The translations under genes were made by a program, and so were the position numbers. A stretch of 64,000 bases of DNA. Source: Hymenobacter polaris (GTDB lineage: Bacteria > Bacteroidota > Bacteroidia > Cytophagales > Hymenobacteraceae). Positions 28,381 through 36,690 of this stretch are shown here, piece after piece (positions within the stretch are counted from its first letter, which is position 1; each line of letters begins with the position of its first letter). Location: assembly GCF_012927305.1 (NCBI RefSeq), contig NZ_JABBGH010000003.1, positions 62,001 to 126,000 of the forward strand. The letters run 5' to 3'. The notes beneath the pieces are model-generated. The model saw only the letters and a list, made by a program, of their open reading frames with translations, was not told the origin of the DNA and did not search any database.

Positions 28381-28475
28381 AGAACGTCCCGAGCTTGCCG
28401 AGGAACCTCACTCGGCGCCGCCTAGGGTGCTCCTGACGGCGCAAGCGAGACTCCTCGACAAGCTCGAAATGACGT
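28381..28475. repeat. Dispersed palindrome, variant (GAGCTTGCCGAGGAACCTC)
   Basis: Imperfect arms ACGTCCCGAGCTTGCCGAGG and the complement of CTCCTCGACAAGCTCGAAAT, around a centre with CCTAGG. It has the same layout as the family at 6049 and 44124 but a diverged interior. It lies between the S41 remnant and the asnS stop. Confidence 0.75.
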
Positions 28476-28510
28476 GCTAGATAGTTGCTATCGTTCGCAG
28501 TATTTATCCC

Positions 28511-29929
28511 CTAAAACTCTGCCTTTTTGGGGTAGCGGGGGAAGGGGATGACGTCGCGGATATTACCCATGCCGGTTACGAACAGCACCAGGCGCTCGAA
28601 GCCCAGGCCGAAGCCCGAGTGCGGCACGGTGCCGAAGCGACGGGTGTCGAGGTACCACCACAGCTCGTCGGCGGGCACGTGCATCTCGGCCATGCGGGCT
28701 TCGAGCTTCCCTAGGTCTTCCTCGCGCTGCGAGCCGCCGATGATTTCGCCGATGCCTGGAAACAGCACGTCCATGGCCCGCACGGTGCGCCCGTCGTCGT
28801 CGAGCTTCATGTAGAAGGCCTTGATATCCTTCGGGTAGTTGGTCAGGATAACCGGCTTCTTGAAGTGCTTTTCCACCAGGTAGCGCTCGTGCTCGCTTTG
28901 CAGGTCGGTGCCCCAGTCCACCGGAAACTCGAACTTCTGCTTGGCCGTCTTCAGAATCTCCACCGCCTCGGTGTAGGTGAGGCGCTGGAACTGGTTGTCG
29001 ACTACAAACTGCAGGCGGCCGAGCAGCTCCTTGTCGTAGGTGTCGTGGAGGAACTGCAGGTCGGCGGCGCAGTGCTGCAGGGCGTAGCGCACCAGGCTTT
29101 GCAGGAAGTCCTCGGCCAGGTCCATGTTGTCGGGCAGGTCGTAGAAGGCCATTTCCGGCTCTACCATCCAGAACTCGGCCAGGTGGCGGGCAGTGTTGGA
29201 GTTCTCGGCCCGGAAGGTAGGCCCGAAGGTGTACACCTGCCCTAGGGCCATGGCGGCCAGCTCACCTTCCAGCTGCCCGCTCACCGTGAGGTTGGTTTGC
29301 TTGCCGAAGAAGTCCTCCGCAAAATCCACCGAGCCATCAGCCGTGCGCGGCGGGTGCTCGGGCGGCAGAGTGGTGACGCGGAACATCTGGCCGGCACCTT
29401 CGGCGTCGGAGCCCGTGATGATGGGCGTGTGCACGTAGTAGAAGCCGTGCTCGTTGAAATACTGGTGGATGGCGAAGGCCAGCGCGTGCCGGATGCGCAG
29501 CACCGCCCCGAAGGTGTTAGTGCGGGGGCGCAGGTGGGCAATGTCGCGCAGGGCTTCCAGTGAGATACCTTTTTGGTCGCTGCCGCGCTTTTGCAGCGGG
29601 TAGGTTTCGGGGTCGGCGGTGCCGAGCACGGTAATTTCCTCGGCCTGCACCTCCACGGCCTGGCCCTTGCCCTGGCTGGCCACCAGTTGCCCGCGCACGG
29701 CCACGCTGGCGCCGGTGGTGATGTCCTTCAGGCTCTCCTCCGAGAACTTGCTCAGGTCGGCCACTACTTGCAGCGTGGCTAGGCACGAGCCATCGTTGAG
29801 GGCAATGAACTGCACGTACTTGTTGCCGCGGCGGGTGCGCACCCAGCCCTTCACCAGCACGTCGCGGTTGAGGTCGGTGCTCGTCAGCAGGTCGTTGACG
29901 CGGGAGCGGCGGAGGGCTTCGGGGGGCAT
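28511..29929 (-). CDS. asnS: Asparaginyl-tRNA synthetase
   Basis: A 472-residue class IIb synthetase that charges tRNA-Asn. The N-terminal OB-fold anticodon-binding domain (VLVKGWVRTRRGNKYVQFIA, about residues 24-43) is followed by the catalytic core: motif 2 region TFRAENSNTARHLAEFWMVE (Arg with acidic loop) and motif 3 GFGLGFERLVLFVTGMGNIR (final Arg of GLGxxR-like). Length and the terminal IPFPRYPKKAEF are typical of bacterial AsnRS. A TATTTTTG box lies 26 bp before the ATG at 29929. It appears monocistronic. Confidence 0.97.
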   Translation of the reverse strand: MPPEALRRSRVNDLLTSTDLNRDVLVKGWVRTRRGNKYVQFIALNDGSCLATLQVVADLSKFSEESLKDITTGASVAVRGQLVASQGKGQAVEVQAEEITVLGTADPETYPLQKRGSDQKGISLEALRDIAHLRPRTNTFGAVLRIRHALAFAIHQYFNEHGFYYVHTPIITGSDAEGAGQMFRVTTLPPEHPPRTADGSVDFAEDFFGKQTNLTVSGQLEGELAAMALGQVYTFGPTFRAENSNTARHLAEFWMVEPEMAFYDLPDNMDLAEDFLQSLVRYALQHCAADLQFLHDTYDKELLGRLQFVVDNQFQRLTYTEAVEILKTAKQKFEFPVDWGTDLQSEHERYLVEKHFKKPVILTNYPKDIKAFYMKLDDDGRTVRAMDVLFPGIGEIIGGSQREEDLGKLEARMAEMHVPADELWWYLDTRRFGTVPHSGFGLGFERLVLFVTGMGNIRDVIPFPRYPKKAEF

Positions 29930-29954
29930 AAGCGAAGAAAAGCGGGTTGGGCCG

Positions 29955-29962
29955 CAAAAATA
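29955..29962 (-). promoter_or_regulatory. -7 box (TATTTTTG) of asnS
   Basis: Minus-strand TAnnTTTG match, 26 bp upstream of the asnS ATG. Confidence 0.5.
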
Positions 29963-30107
29963 AGGCCGCTTTGCGCGCTTATACGCGCCTTAGCGCTAAC
30001 CCCAGCCCGACCTTCGCAGTATTTAGGCACGACCAAGCCCAACGCTACTACGTAATTACTTCGTCCGCCCCGGCCCCCCGGCCACTTTTACTAGTCTCCT
30101 AGCTGCT

Positions 30108-31724
30108 ATGCAACGCCTCGACCTTACCCAAAGCCTATCCCAGCGCCTTTCGCCCCAGCAAATTCAGTTTATCAAGCTACTGCAGATACCCACGGCCGAG
30201 CTGGAAACGCGCATCAAGGAGGAAATGGAAGTGAACCCGGCCCTGGAAGAAGGCGATGGCGACGAAGCGGAGCGCGACGACAACGCCGACGATACTGCCG
30301 ACGAAGCCCCCGAGGCCGACGACCCCAACGATTCGCTCGACAGCGACGACACTACGCTGGACGAAGACTTTGGCGGCAGCGAGGCAGCCGACGACACCCT
30401 AGGGCCCGACGACTATGCCGACGAGCGCGCCGAGCCCAGCACCGAGCCCGAAACCCCCGGCCTCGACACCGAAAACCACGAGCCCGACATCAGCGATTAC
30501 CTCAACGACGACGAAATTGCGGGCTACAAGATGCAAGGCGACGGGCCCGGCGACGAGGAGGAGCGCGAAATGCCGCTGGCCGACACCAGCGCCAGCTTAC
30601 AGGACTCGTTGCTCGACCAGTTGCACTACGCCCAGCTCGACGAGCTGGAGCAACACATTGGCGAGCAGCTCATTGGCTCGATTGATGGCGACGGCTACAT
30701 TCGACGCGACCTGGCCGCCATTGCCAACGACCTGGCTTTCAGCCAGAACATTGAGGTGAGTGAGGCCGATATTGAGCGCGTGCTCCACGTTATCCAAGCC
30801 TTCGACCCGGCCGGCATTGCCGCCCGCAGCCTGCCCGAATGCCTACTGCTGCAGCTAGAGCGCCGCCCCCAGGACGAGGCCACCCAAAACGCCGAACGCA
30901 TTATTACCGAGACGTTTGACGAGTTTACTAAGAAGCACTACCAGCGCATTCAGCAGCGGCTCGACCTAGAGGACGACGAGCTAAAGGAAGCCGTGGCCGT
31001 GATACTCAAGCTAAATCCCAAGCCCGGCGGCAGCGGCCCCGTGAGCGGCGGGCGCGGCAGCGCGGGCGGCGCGCAGTACCTGATGCCCGACTTCATCCTC
31101 ACCAACGACAACGGTGAGCTGAACCTGACCCTGAACGCCCGTAACGCCCCCGAGCTGCGCGTGAGCCGCGACTACCGCGAGATGCTGCAGACCTACGACA
31201 AGGCCGCCAAAAAAGACCAGAAGATGAAGGAGGCCGTGAGCTTCGTGAAGCAGAAGCTCGACTCGGCTAAGTGGTTTATTGACGCCATCCGGCAGCGCCA
31301 AAACACGCTGCTGCGCACCATGTCGGCCATCGTGGAGATGCAGCGCGAGTTCTTCCTGACCGGCGATGACTCGAAGCTCAAACCCATGATTCTGAAGGAC
31401 ATCGCCGGGCAGATTGGCATGGACATCAGTACCGTGAGCCGGGTGGCCAACTCCAAGAGCATCCAGACCGAGCACGGTATCTACCCGCTCAAGTTTTTCT
31501 TCTCGGAAGGTATTGCTACTGACAGCGGCGAGGACGCCAGCAGCCGCGAGGTGAAAAGCATCCTCAAGGACCTCATCGGCAACGAGAAGAAGGACCACCC
31601 GCTAAGCGACGACAAGCTGGAAAAGATGCTGAATGCCCGCGGCTATAACATTGCCCGCCGCACGGTAGCCAAGTACCGCGAGCAGCTCAACATCCCAGTG
31701 GCCCGGCTACGCAAGGAGTTGTAG
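30108..31724 (+). CDS. rpoN: RNA polymerase sigma-54 factor
   Basis: A 538-residue alternative sigma factor. Region I is intact (LTQSLSQRLSPQQIQFIKLL, Gln/Leu-rich, residues 4-23), with EEMEVNPALEEG following. Region II (about residues 48-150) is a very acidic Asp/Glu-rich stretch, longer than in enteric RpoN (477 residues). The core-binding region and a helix-turn-helix (KDIAGQIGMDISTVSRVANS) precede the RpoN box ARRTVAKYRE at residues 516-525, which reads the -24 promoter element. Its activity needs AAA+ enhancer-binding proteins; none is encoded in the window. It is divergent from asnS. Confidence 0.97.
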   Translation: MQRLDLTQSLSQRLSPQQIQFIKLLQIPTAELETRIKEEMEVNPALEEGDGDEAERDDNADDTADEAPEADDPNDSLDSDDTTLDEDFGGSEAADDTLGPDDYADERAEPSTEPETPGLDTENHEPDISDYLNDDEIAGYKMQGDGPGDEEEREMPLADTSASLQDSLLDQLHYAQLDELEQHIGEQLIGSIDGDGYIRRDLAAIANDLAFSQNIEVSEADIERVLHVIQAFDPAGIAARSLPECLLLQLERRPQDEATQNAERIITETFDEFTKKHYQRIQQRLDLEDDELKEAVAVILKLNPKPGGSGPVSGGRGSAGGAQYLMPDFILTNDNGELNLTLNARNAPELRVSRDYREMLQTYDKAAKKDQKMKEAVSFVKQKLDSAKWFIDAIRQRQNTLLRTMSAIVEMQREFFLTGDDSKLKPMILKDIAGQIGMDISTVSRVANSKSIQTEHGIYPLKFFFSEGIATDSGEDASSREVKSILKDLIGNEKKDHPLSDDKLEKMLNARGYNIARRTVAKYREQLNIPVARLRKEL

Positions 31725-31766
31725 CCCCCACTTTTCCCTAGGCCCTCGCCACTTGGTTTGCAACTC

Positions 31767-32327
31767 ATGAAGGCAGTATTTGCGTTTTTGCTCTTGCTGG
31801 CCACTGGGCCGGCTGGTGCCCAGCAGCTAATGGCGCCCGTACCCGTCGATGCTACCACGCGGCTGGTAACGTACACGGCCGTGGTGCCGGCGCCGGGCGT
31901 GGCGCAGGCCAGCCTACTGGCCCGCGCCCGCGTGTGGGCCGCCCGGGTAGGCATTCCTGATAAGCCCCCAGTTATGGTCAGCGAGCTAGGTACCGATGTG
32001 CTGGTGGTAGCCGGCATGCAAGCCATTAACAGTGCCTACGATATTTCGCCGCAGTCGCTCTACTTCCTAGCGCGGGTAGCGCTGCGGGAAGGGCGCTACC
32101 AGTACCGCCTGGAGGAACTCACCCTGGTAACCACCAGCAGCACCGAACCGCCTATTTACCGGCCGGCCGAGGCGCTTTTCCTCAGCGAAGCCCCACCCAA
32201 GGCTACCGGCTCTTCCTACGCCACGCGCCAGCGCAAGGCGTTTGAGGAAGCCGTTGGGCAGGCGGCCGCCACGTTGCAGTTTTCCCTCACTACCCCGCTC
32301 ACCGCCGGCACCGGCGCCGATTGGTAA
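31767..32327 (+). CDS. Exported protein with probable DUF4468 domain
   Basis: A 186-residue protein with signal peptide MKAVFAFLLLLATGPAGAQQ. The mature region, VTYTAVVPAPGVAQASLLARARVWAA and later YDISPQSLYFLARVALREGRYQYRLEEL, fits the DUF4468 TBP-like fold frequent in Bacteroidota, in which a short strand-helix unit is followed by a Y-x-Y-x-[LI] strand. This assignment is from motif resemblance only. It lies 42 bp after rpoN and could be cotranscribed with it. ATG 31767 was chosen over the TTG three codons upstream. Confidence 0.6.
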   Translation: MKAVFAFLLLLATGPAGAQQLMAPVPVDATTRLVTYTAVVPAPGVAQASLLARARVWAARVGIPDKPPVMVSELGTDVLVVAGMQAINSAYDISPQSLYFLARVALREGRYQYRLEELTLVTTSSTEPPIYRPAEALFLSEAPPKATGSSYATRQRKAFEEAVGQAAATLQFSLTTPLTAGTGADW

Positions 32328-32417
32328 GCGAGTGCGCGCTTGAGACTAGGCCTAGGGCCATACTTGCTTGCGGCAGCTGGCCCCTTTAGTCACTCACTAC
32401 CTGATACTTCCTGCCCA

Positions 32418-33062
32418 ATGCCCCAGCGAATCATTCTTACCGGCGCCACTGGCATGGTGGGCGAAGGCGTACTGCTCACGCTCCTAGGCCAGCCCAACGT
32501 CGAAGTGATGCTGAGCATCAGCCGCCAACCCAGCGGCCACCAGCACCCCAAGCTGCGCGAGCTGCTGGTAGCCGATTTCTTTAATCTGGAAAGCATTGAG
32601 CACGAGCTGAGTGGCTACACGGCGTGCTTTTTCTGCGCCGGAGTATCGTCAGTGGGCAAGAAGGAGGCTGAGTACACGCACCTCACCTACGACCTGACGC
32701 TGCACGTTGCCCGCACGCTGGTGCGGCACTCGCCGCAGGCCACGTTTTGCTACATCTCGGGGGCGGGCACCGGCGGCCGGTCCATGTGGGCGCGGGTGAA
32801 GCGGCGCACCGAAACCGACCTGCTGGCCCTGGGCTTCCGGGCCGCCTACATGTTTCGGCCGGGCTTTTTGAAGCCCGAGCGCGGCCAGCGCCACGTGCTG
32901 AAGATGTACCGCTGGCTGGGCTGGCTGTTTCCGCTGGTGCGGCGCCTAGGCTACGGCAGTACCCTGCGCGAGTTGGGGCTGGCCATGCTGCACGCCGCCG
33001 AGCGCGGCGCCCCCCAGCCCGTGCTAGAAGTGCGCGACATCGTGCGGCTAGCCGCTACCTGA
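32418..33062 (+). CDS. NAD(P)-binding Rossmann-fold protein (atypical short-chain reductase/epimerase type)
   Basis: A 214-residue protein beginning with the dinucleotide motif ILTGATGMVGEGVLLTLLG (TGxxGxxG). YISGAGTGGRSMWARVKRRTE carries a Ser and Lys in the place of the SDR active site, but the Tyr of the usual YxxxK is replaced (MWARVK), so catalysis by the classical mechanism is doubtful. FRPGFLKPERGQRH is the conserved C-terminal segment of NmrA/YbjT-like epimerase-family proteins. The substrate is unknown. ATG 32418 aligns with the start of the first beta strand. Confidence 0.8.
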   Translation: MPQRIILTGATGMVGEGVLLTLLGQPNVEVMLSISRQPSGHQHPKLRELLVADFFNLESIEHELSGYTACFFCAGVSSVGKKEAEYTHLTYDLTLHVARTLVRHSPQATFCYISGAGTGGRSMWARVKRRTETDLLALGFRAAYMFRPGFLKPERGQRHVLKMYRWLGWLFPLVRRLGYGSTLRELGLAMLHAAERGAPQPVLEVRDIVRLAAT

Positions 33063-33074
33063 GTACCCTAGGGC

Positions 33075-34622
33075 CTACTTGGCCGCCAGCCACACCAGGG
33101 TTTCGTAGTAGGGCCGGCCCAGCACCCGCGCTTTCAGCCAGGCGTAGAAGCTGAGCACCTGCAAGTCCTCGCGTTCCGACGATACAAAAGCCGGGATGGC
33201 CGCCACGCGCTGCGCAAACTCGGGCTGGCGCACTACGGCCGGCTCCTCAATAAGGGCGCGCACGCACTCGAGGTAGCGCAGCACCGGCTGGTAGCGGCCC
33301 CCTAGGGGCGCGGCGGGCGCCTCGGCCGTGGCCGGGCTGCCCGGAAATTGCTCGTGCAGACGGCGCTCGACGGCGCGCACGCGGGCTAGGGCCTGGTCGG
33401 GGTTGCCTAGTTCCAGCTGAATGAGCAGCTCGCCGATATTATGGTTTATCAGCCATTCCAGGCCTAGGTTATGCTCCAGCCAGTGGTCGGTGCGGTCGAG
33501 GCTGATGAGCGTCTGGTTGGCTTTAGCGAAGCTGCCCTCGGCAAAGTAGTGAAACGCCAGTTGCAGGCGGGCGGTGAGCTGGTCGGACGGCAGTAGCGGG
33601 GGCTTGCGCTGCAAGGCCTGCTCCAGCATGCCGATGCTTTCGGTATTGCGCTGCAAGAAGGCGTAGTTGGCCGCCAGCAGAAAGCCGAAGCGCGGCCCTA
33701 GCTCGGCAAAGCGCTGGCCGGCCGCCGCCAGCACCGCCTGCCCCTGCTCGAGGTAGGCCACCGACTCGGCAAAGCGCCGCGCCCGATACAGCGCGTGGGC
33801 CAGCATATAAAGCAGGCGCAGCTGGTGGCCCCGCTGGGCAGGCGCAAAGCCGTGGCGCCGCTCCATCAGCCGGTAGCAGCGCTCCCCAAACTGGGCAAAG
33901 GCCGCGTAGTCGCCGCGCACCAGCATGGCGCTGCGCGTAATGCTCAGCAGGCGGGCCAGCAGCGAGGGCGAGCGCGCAAACGCCTCCTGCAAGTCGTACT
34001 CTTTCAAGATACTTTGCAAAATCTCGTCGGCCGGCACGGCGCGGCCGTGCACGCGCGCCTGGCGCAGGCGCTGCCGCAGTAGGCTATCGGCAATGCTGGC
34101 GCGCTCCTCCTCGTCGGCGGCTTTTTTGTTGCGGTTGCGGCGCACCAGCAGCTCGTCCAGCGGCTCGGCGTGGGGCAGGTGCGCGTACTGAATTTGCAGG
34201 TTATACACCGCATTCAGCGGCTCGTACTGCTCGTTGTCCAGGGCCAGCTTCTCGGCCTTGCGCAGCAGGTTCCAGGCTAGGCGGGGCACCCCGGCCTCAA
34301 ACAGGTAGCGCGCCAGCGAGAGCTGCCCGCGCAGCGAGGTGGCGGCCGTGTCATCGAGCTGGCGCTGGCGCAGCAGCAGGAAGTCGGTGAGGTGGCGCAG
34401 CAGGCGCTTGCGCAGGGCGTAGTAGGCGGCCGGGTTGGGCTCGCCCGGATACAGCTTGTCGATAAGCTCGGCCGACGACCACTCGCGCGCCTGCAGCAGC
34501 AGGGCCAGCAGGCGCAAATCTTGCCGGCCCGTGGCCTTGCGGCGCTGCCACTGAATGAACTGCGCCAAGTCGCGGCGGTCGTCGGGCGAAAGAGTTTGCA
34601 GCGTCAGGCGGAGGTCATCCAT
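33075..34622 (-). CDS. Large helical protein of unknown function (TPR-like)
   Basis: A 515-residue protein without signal peptide or membrane segment. It begins MDDLRLTLQTLSPDDRRDLA and then contains PAAYYALRKRLLRHLTDFLL, which resembles a winged-helix or helical N-domain. From about residue 130 to 470 it is a series of amphipathic helix pairs with TPR-like spacing (LARLLSITRSAMLVRGDYAA, AHALYRARRFAESVAYLEQG, LQLAFHYFAEGSFAKANQTL). I do not recognise a named family; a scaffold role is inferred from the fold. A TATCTTTG box lies 46 bp upstream of the ATG. It converges on the Rossmann protein with a 12-bp gap. Confidence 0.75.
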   Translation of the reverse strand: MDDLRLTLQTLSPDDRRDLAQFIQWQRRKATGRQDLRLLALLLQAREWSSAELIDKLYPGEPNPAAYYALRKRLLRHLTDFLLLRQRQLDDTAATSLRGQLSLARYLFEAGVPRLAWNLLRKAEKLALDNEQYEPLNAVYNLQIQYAHLPHAEPLDELLVRRNRNKKAADEEERASIADSLLRQRLRQARVHGRAVPADEILQSILKEYDLQEAFARSPSLLARLLSITRSAMLVRGDYAAFAQFGERCYRLMERRHGFAPAQRGHQLRLLYMLAHALYRARRFAESVAYLEQGQAVLAAAGQRFAELGPRFGFLLAANYAFLQRNTESIGMLEQALQRKPPLLPSDQLTARLQLAFHYFAEGSFAKANQTLISLDRTDHWLEHNLGLEWLINHNIGELLIQLELGNPDQALARVRAVERRLHEQFPGSPATAEAPAAPLGGRYQPVLRYLECVRALIEEPAVVRQPEFAQRVAAIPAFVSSEREDLQVLSFYAWLKARVLGRPYYETLVWLAAK

Positions 34623-35014
34623 GGCAACGGGAGGTAGCGCAAGTGGCGCGGGCAGCCCCGGCCGCGCCCAAAGATACCGCTTGGCCTACTTGGGCAAAGT
34701 CGAATTATATCCAATAAAACTTTTTATAATCAGTACTTTATCTATTACAACCTGATTAAACGAAAGTCCCGCACTCACATAAAAATCGCCTGGTGCGGGT
34801 CCAGGGCATCACTGGTGCGCTATGCCAACAACCTACACGAGGCGCCGCCGGCCGTGCCATCCGCTAGCTGGAGCCACCTGGGAGGCTAGGCCCGGCTATG
34901 AGCGTTAGCGCTTGGCCCGTGCGCGGCCCCAACCTTACGCAAAGCCCCACCGTAGAAAGCCACATAAGCACTCGCTTTCTTTCATACTACCCCACCCCTA
35001 ACCACTTTTCAGTC
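34623..35014. other. Divergent intergenic region before the CsbD gene
   Basis: 392 bp without a supported gene. It holds the TATCTTTG box at 34669, an AT-rich core (about 34700-34760, including ACTTTTTATAATCAGTACTT) and a GC-rich part from 34780 to 34900 with short ORFs that resemble nothing known. An open frame extends upstream of CsbD to 34898 but lacks similarity to the family. Confidence 0.5.
34669..34676 (-). promoter_or_regulatory. -7 box (TATCTTTG) of the 515-residue protein gene
   Basis: Minus-strand TAnnTTTG match, 46 bp before the start codon at 34622. Confidence 0.5.
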
Positions 35015-35278
35015 ATGGACGCTAACAACAATAATGTCAACGACAGCACCGAGCTGCGCGCTCGCGGCAACTGGAATGAAGTAAAAGGCGCCGCCAAGCA
35101 GAAGTGGGGCCAGCTTACGGACGACGACCTGACCTACGACGAAGGCAAGCAGGATGAGTGGTTTGGCGACTTGCAAAAGAAAACCGGCCACGCCATCGAC
35201 GACATTAAGGATTGGTTTTCGAAGACTTTCAGCGGCACCGAGAACGACCCCAACCGCCCTTCCAACCAAAATAGCTAG
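35015..35278 (+). CDS. CsbD-family stress-response protein
   Basis: An 87-residue hydrophilic protein. ARGNWNEVKGAAKQKWGQLT is the CsbD signature (G-x-W-x-x-x-K-G-x-x-K-x-x-x-G-x-L-T), followed by DDDLTYDEGKQDEWFGDLQK. Small CsbD proteins accumulate in general stress responses; no biochemical activity is known. I chose the ATG at 35015 rather than an upstream GTG/ATG frame because the CsbD core begins 15 residues later and typical members have 60-90 residues. A strong terminator follows. Confidence 0.9.
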   Translation: MDANNNNVNDSTELRARGNWNEVKGAAKQKWGQLTDDDLTYDEGKQDEWFGDLQKKTGHAIDDIKDWFSKTFSGTENDPNRPSNQNS

Positions 35279-35301
35279 TAGCGCTGGTTAAACTGCCCTA
35301 G

Positions 35302-35334
35302 GCCCCGCTTCCGCAAGGAGGCGGGGCTTTTTTT
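35302..35334 (+). terminator. Terminator after the CsbD gene
   Basis: GCCCCGC and GCGGGGC close a stem with TCC/GGA inside, followed by seven T. It lies 23 bp after the stop. Confidence 0.9.
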
Positions 35335-35372
35335 AATGATTAGTGACTAACGATTAGTGATTGATAGTTAGC
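35335..35372. repeat. Short repeat fragment (GATTAGTGACTAACGATTAG)
   Basis: AT-rich, partly self-complementary segment that resembles one arm of the inverted repeat at 12651-12789. It lies just after the CsbD terminator and before the end of the deacetylase gene. Confidence 0.5.
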
Positions 35373-35374
35373 CA

Positions 35375-36286
35375 TTAATCCCACAGGTCGGCGGCCACTC
35401 GATAGGTATTGGCGTGCGCCTCCACGATGTCGCTTATTTTTTCGGAATAGCCGCCGCCCATGCACACTACGGTGGGCAGGTTGCGCTGACGCAAGGCGCT
35501 CAGCACTAGCTCGTCGCGGCGGCGGCAGCCCGCGCGGCTCAGGCTGAGGTGGCCCAGCTTGTCGGTGGCCAGCACATCAACGCCGCTGAGGTAGAATACG
35601 AAATCGGGGCGCGTCGGCCCGTCGAGTAAACCAGGTAGTACGTCGAGTAGCATGGCCAGGTATTCGGCATCGCCAGTGCCGTCGGGCAAGGCAATATCCA
35701 AATCGGACTGCTCCTTGCGGCCCGGAAAGTTGCGCGCCCCGTGCATGGAAAACGTGCATACCCGCGGCTCGTGCTGGAATAAAGCGGCCGTGCCGTTGCC
35801 CTGATGCACATCCAGGTCGATGATGAGCACCTGGCGCACCCTAGCCCCCTCGTGGGTTAGTAGCCAGTTGGCAGCCACCGCCTGGTCGTTGAGCAAGCAA
35901 AAACCTTCGGGGCGCCCGGCAAAAGCGTGGTGCGTGCCCCCGGCAATATTGAGCGCCACACTGGCGTTTTCTAACGCGTACCGGGCGCAGCCGATGGTGC
36001 CCCCCAGCAGCACCAGCTCGCGGTGCGCCAAGGCGGGGCTCCACGGAAAGCCGCTGGCCCGCTCCTCCTGCCGCGTCAGCTGGCCGTGCAGCAGGCGGTG
36101 CACGTAGCCGGCCTCGTGCGTCAGCAACACGTCGGCCAGCGGGGGCGGCTCGGGGGCAAAAAAATTGCTGGCCGTGGCCGTGCCCTCGTGCAGCAGCTGC
36201 TCGGGCAGCAGCTCGTACTTCAGCATCGGAAAGCGGTGGCCCGGCGGCAGCGGCAGCACGTAGCTCGGAGCGAAGGCAATGGTCAC
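35375..36286 (-). CDS. Histone deacetylase-family (acetoin utilisation AcuC-like) hydrolase
   Basis: A 303-residue zinc amidohydrolase of the arginase/deacetylase fold. Visible motifs are GGTHHAFAGRPEGFCLLNDQ (the tandem His pair of the active site), LIIDLDVHQGNGTAALFQ (Asp and His zinc ligands), STMHGARNFP-like FSMHGARNFPGRKEQSDLDI and LSGVDVLATDKLGHLSLS (the second ligand Asp). Bacterial homologues remove acetyl groups from lysine side chains, polyamines or acetoin-pathway enzymes; the substrate here is not known. It is monocistronic and convergent with the CsbD gene. Confidence 0.92.
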   Translation of the reverse strand: MTIAFAPSYVLPLPPGHRFPMLKYELLPEQLLHEGTATASNFFAPEPPPLADVLLTHEAGYVHRLLHGQLTRQEERASGFPWSPALAHRELVLLGGTIGCARYALENASVALNIAGGTHHAFAGRPEGFCLLNDQAVAANWLLTHEGARVRQVLIIDLDVHQGNGTAALFQHEPRVCTFSMHGARNFPGRKEQSDLDIALPDGTGDAEYLAMLLDVLPGLLDGPTRPDFVFYLSGVDVLATDKLGHLSLSRAGCRRRDELVLSALRQRNLPTVVCMGGGYSEKISDIVEAHANTYRVAADLWD

Positions 36287-36400
36287 GGCCGAATGCTAGA
36301 GGTTATAGCTAAATAATGCAACTTTTGTATTCAGCCAAGTAGTTCTTAATTTGCACCCCTCCTAGGGCCCGCCCTACATCCGAAGACGCTAGCAGTTACG

Positions 36401-36408
36401 TACTTTTG
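36401..36408 (+). promoter_or_regulatory. -7 box (TACTTTTG) of the 67-residue membrane protein gene
   Basis: Perfect TAnnTTTG match, 56 bp before the ATG at 36464, in an AT-rich leader region. Confidence 0.5.
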
Positions 36409-36463
36409 ACTTTATAATTACCTACTTTATTATTCTATCCGCGGCCTTTCGCTCTCTTTAGTT

Positions 36464-36667
36464 ATGGCTTCTCCCGCCCATTCCTCCCATTCGCGCCTGC
36501 GCGCTGATTATCAGCCCCGCCTGCGCCGCTCTTCTTTCAACGGTGCCAAGCAGCTAGCGGCCGTGCAGGCGCCCAGCCGCCGGGTGCTGCTCGCCGTGGG
36601 CCTGCTCGTGGTGGCGCTGCTAGTAGCTATTGGCACCATTGCCTACCACGTAGCCACCAGCAAGTAG
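36464..36667 (+). CDS. Small single-pass membrane protein
   Basis: A 67-residue protein: a basic Ser/Arg-rich N-terminus (residues 1-40, seven Arg) and one transmembrane helix (VLLAVGLLVVALLVAIGTIAY, about 41-61), ending in HVATSK. The positive-inside rule places the N-terminus in the cytoplasm. No family is recognised. A TACTTTTG box at 36401 and normal codon use support expression. Confidence 0.65.
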   Translation: MASPAHSSHSRLRADYQPRLRRSSFNGAKQLAAVQAPSRRVLLAVGLLVVALLVAIGTIAYHVATSK

Positions 36668-36690
36668 GCTCACCGCCGGGCCCTAGGCCC

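Noticed and set aside
34780..34900. A small gene in the CsbD upstream region
   Set aside because: Short frames are open here, but none has a start signal, a membrane helix or any recognisable motif.
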